From positions 47,655,434 through 47,719,433 of the forward strand of contig NC_081828.1 of assembly GCF_030867095.1 (NCBI RefSeq): a stretch of 64,000 bases of DNA, in the 5' to 3' direction. The notes under the pieces are model-generated. The model saw nothing but the letters and a program-made list of their open reading frames with translations, ran no database searches and was not told the DNA's origin. This DNA comes from Alligator mississippiensis. Its lineage: Eukaryota; Chordata; Crocodylia; Alligatoridae. Of this stretch, positions 58,565 through 64,000 are shown one piece after another (positions within the stretch are counted from its first letter, which is position 1; every line of letters begins with the position of its first letter). Made by a program: the position numbers and the translations under genes.

Positions 58565-59023
58565 CAGTGTTTCTCAACATGTGGGTTATGACCCAAAAGT
58601 GGGTCACAATAATATTTCAAAGGGGTGGGGGGGGAGTTGTGTGGCTAGGCTGGCGACGCTAGAGCTGGTGCCCATGCTCGTGGGGGCAGGTTGTCCTGGC
58701 GATGCTGCTGGGGATTGGCGGGGAGGGCTAGAGAGGCTGTGACCAGGCTGTCTGGTGGATTGCAGGAGCCCCAGCCCAGGGTGGGTGTGCCATAGGCCTC
58801 TCTTCCTCCCTCCAGCCCATGCCTGGCCAGACTTGCTCCACTACCACCTGCATGAGCCAGAGCGACTGCGCTCCAACCCGAGCAGGATGGGGGCAGCTGG
58901 TAGTCCCCTTCGGCGGGGCAGGGGGCTGTGGGTTGGGCACAGCAGGGCCAGGGAGGTGTGGGTCGGGATAAGCCATTGATCTTGGCAAATGGGTCCTGGT
59001 ATGAAAAAGGTTGAGAACCATTG
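58565..59023. mobile_element. hAT MITE, first of a back-to-back pair
   Basis: 459 bp, from CAGTGTTTCTCAACATGTGG to AAGGTTGAGAACCATTG. Left duplication CTCTAGAT (58557-58564), right CTCTAAAC (59024-59031). Confidence 0.85.
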
Positions 59024-59031
59024 CTCTAAAC

Positions 59032-59333
59032 CAGTGGTTCTCAACCTTTTTTTGTACCAGGACCCATTTGTAAACATCAGTGGCCAGTCCCCCAACCCAG
59101 TGCCCCTCACTCCTGACCTGCTGCCCCCAAACCCCAGCCCTCCAGAGTGTGAGGCATGGGGGGCCCCAAGCAGCCCCTCACAGACTGGAACTCTGCTAGC
59201 CTGCAAGGGAAAAGCCAGTTTCTCATGTTTTACTCCTTTAAAACAGAATTGATTTTTAAAGTTTGATTCATTTTAAAAGTTTGTTCGCTACCCTTTCATT
59301 ATATTCTTGCGACCCATAGGTTGAGAAACGCTG
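59032..59333. mobile_element. hAT MITE, family A copy 3, second of the pair
   Basis: 302 bp, from CAGTGGTTCTCAACC to GGTTGAGAAACGCTG. Duplications CTCTAAAC (59024-59031) and CTCTGGAC (59334-59341). It shares its left duplication with the right one of the neighbouring element. Same interior as 10326 and 37821. Confidence 0.9.
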
Positions 59334-62300
59334 CTCTGGACCACATTCCCTTCTTAATGGCAGTCCTGTATCTCAGGCTTTACTGATTCTACTTTGGACA
59401 GTTGCTTCACTTTGTCTGAAATGACACCTGTTTTCTTTCTGTAATGATTACAGTTAATCTAGAACCCAGCTGCATGTCTAAGTAGCCCATGTGGGTAGCT
59501 CTAATATGCATTATGGTGCATCTATTAACATTGACTTTCCTCCTCCATTGTGCTGCCCCTTCACCTGGTTTGGTTAAATCCTTTGAAGTTTGTCAGTTTC
59601 TTCTGCTTTTGACTGACCAATGTGATTGCTAATGACAGGCTTTTTCACTTGACTACAGTTGCTACCTGTTCCATATCGTTAATGGATTTTTCATGTCTCT
59701 TGTTCTTAAGTGTGTGTGTGGTACTGGGGATTTGCATCATCTGTTTTGGAGGAGACGCATTCCAAAGTTAGAGGAGTTTCTGTTCCCGTTATGGTGGGGA
59801 ATTTGACCTGTGCATTTCTGGTCTGCCTTCCTTTCAAACCAGTAACTGAAGTTTTCCCACTAGGCCACCATCTGTTTGTGGTTGTCAGAAGCTGCTTTGC
59901 AGAGAAGGCATGACGGAGAGAGCCATTTCAGCTTTCTACCAGACACTTCCTGAGGGTTTTCCCTCCTTAACATACGGTGCTAGCCTGAAGAAAGAGAGGA
60001 AAGTTTGTTCCTCTCTGCACCAGATATTCAGACTGCAACTAGAGAAGTCCCTTAATGAACATCAGCCAGGCTGTTCCCTGCTTCCAGATACAGAGAAGTG
60101 GGGTAGTGATGTACAAGAGTGAACAAGTATAGGGGTGGTCAGTAAAATCTATGAGGCTATGTTGTATCTTCTTCCAGGAAGGTACAATACCTAGCTCTGT
60201 TGGATGAAATAGGTAGTATTGGGAAGGTTTAACACTTCCTGCTGTGTAAGCTCAACTGTAAAAAGAAATCTTACTCTGGTGTAAAAGTTAGTGACTAGTT
60301 TCATTTACTGTTCAAGTTGAGTGAAAGATCAAAGCATTTTCATTAGTGAGGTGAAAACTACCTTTACTCGGTTGCCAATTGTGGATGATTTTCAGTGAGC
60401 TACATGGAAAAAAAAGTCATGGGACTCTTTTCCCCAAAACTGCTGTCCCACTTGCACTGACTTCTAGAACGTAAACCCAAAGCTGTGTAAAGCTTGACTA
60501 TGTTCCCTGCCCATCCTTCCCACTGGTACTCACTCAGAGGTCCAACTGTGCATGTAATGATAGCCTTCCAGTTCCACCCCACTTCATTCTGAGCTGTCCC
60601 AGTTCCACCCCTTACCACCACCTTCCCCTTCAAGTACCATTCTTTGCCTTGGCAACGTGATATGCTAGGGTCCATGAGACCCTTGTGTTTTAGGATTGGA
60701 TGAAATCACTGTGCTGCTGAGGATTTGGGGAGACCATCCCCATGGGGAGCAGGGAGTCCTTATGACTATCTCCTTCCTTCCATCAGTCCTGACAACTCTT
60801 AAAATGTGTTAAACAACATTTAAACTGATTCCTCAAGCCACAGTGCAGCTTCTCCCATGGGTATTAACAGCCAGCTGTTCTGGCAGCTGATTTAGAAGCA
60901 GCCTGCTAGAAGGAAGATGGATCTGGCATGTGCTCTGATCACTTAGAGAGGAGAATCAAACTATAATAGAGTCTGAGTGAAATGGGTCCTTCCATTCCAC
61001 CCCCAGCTTTCCTAATGAGAATGGAGGAGGGGGTCTTGGCTACCTCTTTCCCTAAGATTTACAGGTAAGACCTAACCCTGAGAGTTTGTTTGGGCCTGCT
61101 AAATTACCAGGTGGCTGTAGGAGCCAGCGGAGAGTCTTTTTGCCTTTTATTCTAGAAGTTCTCCATCTTCTTCTCTAGCAACATGTCCCACAGTTCCTCT
61201 GATCCTAGACCAGGGTCATGGTCTGGCTGATCATCAAAGACTCCAGCCTGATGATCATCCAGGCTGATCGTCGAAGACTTCACTCCCTGCCCATCCTCTC
61301 TTGTTCATTATTATCTCCTCCAAGACTAATGGGTTTGGTGTTTGCTGAATATGGCGTGTAAAGTAGAAATGAGGCAAATATTACTTTATCTAGCCACTGG
61401 GCTCATCTGGCTAAAGCATCCATGGTCTCTCACTTCATGGAGTTGAGATCAGTAGGGGCAGAGGGGGAACTTCACTTTAACTCTGCAGGGCACTTTTTTC
61501 CTGTTCGCAAAAGTATAAGATCAGCATTCCTTCTCGGTTGGTGTAAGAAGTCTCTGACTTCAGTGGAGTTTCACTGATTTGGGCTAGTTGAGTATCTAAC
61601 TGTGCATGTGATGGAGGATAACTAACTCACAAATGAGCATGGGAAATCTTGTAGTCCTAACCAGACGGAGAGGCTGACTGATGCCCAGGTCTGTAGGAGC
61701 GTAGCCAAGCCCTGAGAGGCCTTTTCTCATGGCTGGAATGTTAATATTGATAGGCAGCTATCTATGTAGGAGAGAGTGAGAACAGGAAGAAAAGGTGGAG
61801 GAGTGCTGTGATATGTGGTGAGTGTTTATGAAACCAGTGGGACATGGCTTGATAAGCAAGAGTGCAACACAGAAATGTGCTGGGTAAGGGCACAAGGAGT
61901 GGATAAAAACAGAGTTGAAAGTAGACTTGGAAGCAGCTAAATCAGTAAGTGCTCTGTCTTGCATTTGGGGCACGCTCGGTTTCAGAGACTGTAGTTGGGG
62001 GAGGAGGGGCAATAGTCACGCTAAGTGAATAAGCAACTGTAAGACTTGCAGAAATCAAATAGCATGCTTTTGGGAGTTGGTTGATCATTTCAGGGGTCAA
62101 AAAGGGATCCCAACCCCCTCTACTGTGTCACAAGTTACAGGTGCTAGACGTGTATGAACCTACCACTGTCACCCACTGCTATTCATTAGCTTCTCTCATT
62201 CAGGGGGATTTGCCTGGAACTGAACTTCCATTAGACCCCAGACTCCAAGGTTTTACCAGATGCTGCCATTCTGGCTGAGCTCTGTGGAAACCCAGAAGTG

Positions 62301-63579
62301 AGGCCTCATTCAAAGAAAAGCTGTGCCTGTAAAATCTGAGCTGTGACCCATACCCTGGTGCTTAGATCAGGGGCTGGTGAGGAAGGATGCTCTTCTGTGG
62401 GCCTGTGAGCAGTTCAAGGCCTGGAAGTGGGAAAGCAGCTTGCCCCTGGGGAAGTTTTGAGTAGTTCAGCCTGAACTGTTCTGGTGCTGATGTTGCTGGA
62501 GAGCCCTCCCAGCACTGGCTCATAGTGCCCTGATCACAGAAGAGGGCTTGGATAGTGGAAAAGGCAGGGAGCTGTCAGATTTACTCCATAGACAGATTAC
62601 CCTTTTGGCAAACTTCCTAGTTCTGCTGGAGGCTCCTATGCCTGTTGGCCTGAACTCTTTGGCTGTGCCTCCCATCAGCCCCTGGTAAACCCCCCTGGCT
62701 CCAGCTCCACCCCTAATCCAGCTGTGGGGCACTGACTGTGAACATCTGCCTTCCCCAGGAATGGGGAAGCAAGGAACCACAACATAGCCATGGGAGGCAG
62801 TTATGGGGCTGAAGGCGAAACCTCTCCTTTGCAGTTCAGAGACCTTTTGAGAGGTAGATACTGTTTCTGCTCCCAGTGGCATTTCTAGCACTTGCTCCAT
62901 GACTGGATTGCTAAGTCTTGGCCGACAGAACCTGGGGCATTAAATTGGGCTGCCTGTTCAGGGAACAGACAAGGGTCCATCAGGTAACAAACCAAGGTAG
63001 GTGTCTGAGGCACCTGTGTGGGGAGGGGTAGAGTAATGGCCCTGACTACTGCCCTCTCTCTTATCTATTCAGCTCAGGGCTTCCAAGACCAGTGAAACTT
63101 GATGCACACTGACCTACTTCCTATAATGCATCACAATTCATGGTGGTCTGGGTTCTAGTGCCAGCAGCATTGCAGTGATGCAGCCAGGTGCTGCTATGTT
63201 CAGACGGAGGCCAGAATGTTCAGAGTATCCAAAGAAAGGAAAGAAGACTTGCTGCCCCTCCCCCTTCAACCCCCCAGAGTTGCTTTTCCCTTATAGTTCT
63301 GGATGGCTTCATGGCATGCATGAAAGGGCCCAGAACAGATTTCAACTGTATTACTTGTCCACAGCACAGCTTGCCTCCTTGTTGCCTAGCATGGTAGGCT
63401 GGGAGGTGGTAGCAGTCACAAAGATGTGGTTGGGGAGGGTTTCCCCAGCTGTGCACCTGTTCTTCCTGCTGTTGGGGCCTTCTCTAGACTATCTTCCTCT
63501 ACCATCTGACCCACCTGAGCTCAGGCAGCTATTCTAAATGTCTTCCTACACCCTGAAACTGATCCCCAGCTTGTGCCCA

Positions 63580-64000
63580 CATAGAATCATAGAAAATGGA
63601 TAAGCTTGAGAGAGTCCAGAGGAGAGCCACCTGTATGATCAAAGGCCAAAAGAGTAAGCTTTACGAGGATAGGCTGATGGACATGGAACTCTTCAGCCTG
63701 GCAAAGAGAAGGCTCAGGGGGGACTTGGTGGCAGCCTAGAAGTATATAAGGGGGGTGCATCAGGATCTGGGAGAGTACTCATTCACCAGGGCACCCCAAG
63801 GGATAACTAGGTCTAATGGCCACAAACTTCTACAAGACTGATTCAGACTCAGTATAAGGAAAAACTTCTTGACAGTCCGAGTGTCCCAGGTCTGGAACAG
63901 ACTTCCCCCAGAGGTGGTGCAAGCACCTACTCTGGACTCATTCAAAAAGTGTTTGGATGTTTATCTTCCTGGGATCATTTGATTCCTGCAGACTTCCTGC
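63580..64000 (+). mobile_element. CR1 LINE fragment running off the right edge
   Basis: Starts with ATAGAATCATAGAAAATGGA, then GATAAGCTTGAGAGAGTCCA, the reverse-transcriptase C-terminal CELFSLAKRRLRG-type segment (about 63690-63725) and the WNRLPPEVV block (about 63893-63920). It is closely similar to 9835-10123. The 3' UTR continues beyond the window. Confidence 0.88.

Larger units (their letters stand above)
50874..64000. other. UCK2: UCK2 intron 1 (left part)
   Basis: 13.1 kb without a recognisable UCK2 exon 2. The first 600 bp are CpG island. The remainder is unique-looking non-coding sequence with a few repeats: hAT at 54886, MIR near 54675, a 35-C run at 55474, the hAT pair at 58565-59333 and a CR1 at the right edge. 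51500-54650, 55600-58300 and 59400-63550 show nothing else. Confidence 0.7.

Noticed and set aside
1-64000. CRISPR array or bacterial operon structure
   Set aside because: No regularly spaced identical repeats and no prokaryotic gene layout; the window is clearly vertebrate.

Overview
This is vertebrate nuclear DNA with a reptilian (sauropsid) flavour. It holds split genes with GT-AG introns and CpG-island promoters, young and old CR1/L3-type LINEs with ATCTATGA-type 3' tails, MIR/CORE-SINE remnants and an unusually large set of short hAT DNA transposons. A crocodilian is my best guess and a turtle is possible; this is inference from repeat content, with no database search.

Three host genes lie in the order ALDH9A1 (minus) - TMCO1 (minus) - UCK2 (plus), the same order and orientation as on human chromosome 1q24. 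ALDH9A1 contributes only its first three coding exons (5584 down to 2559); the rest lies off the left edge. TMCO1 is complete: seven coding exons between 38650 and 14448 give a 188-residue protein, the same length as the human one. UCK2 contributes coding exon 1 (50775-50873), and the rest of the window to 64000 appears to be its first intron. Each of the three first exons sits in a CpG island.

Layout: 1-1535 holds the LTR and start of the internal region of a fossil LTR retroelement (minus strand), followed by an unclassified GC-rich repeat to about 2150, all in ALDH9A1 intron 3. 2559-5584 are ALDH9A1 exons. 5.6-14.0 kb is intergenic, with a CR1 LINE that keeps a 457-codon reverse-transcriptase frame (10.9-12.57 kb) and several hAT elements. 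14.0-38.7 kb is TMCO1. 38.7-50.4 kb is intergenic and very repeat-rich: ancient LINEs on the minus strand, hAT elements and CR1 pieces. 50.4-64.0 kb is the UCK2 promoter, exon 1 and intron 1.

The host genes are housekeeping functions not known to share a pathway: an aldehyde dehydrogenase of the carnitine and polyamine aldehyde route, an ER membrane protein of the calcium-leak and multipass-translocon machinery, and a pyrimidine ribonucleoside kinase. I found no clear undescribed gene system. The most informative non-genic signal is the hAT collection. At least fifteen elements can be bounded to the base by 8-bp target duplications. Most of these fit NNNTANNN, two fit NTNNNNAN and two fit neither. 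Several insertions lie in one another or in older repeats, so part of the repeat history can be read directly.
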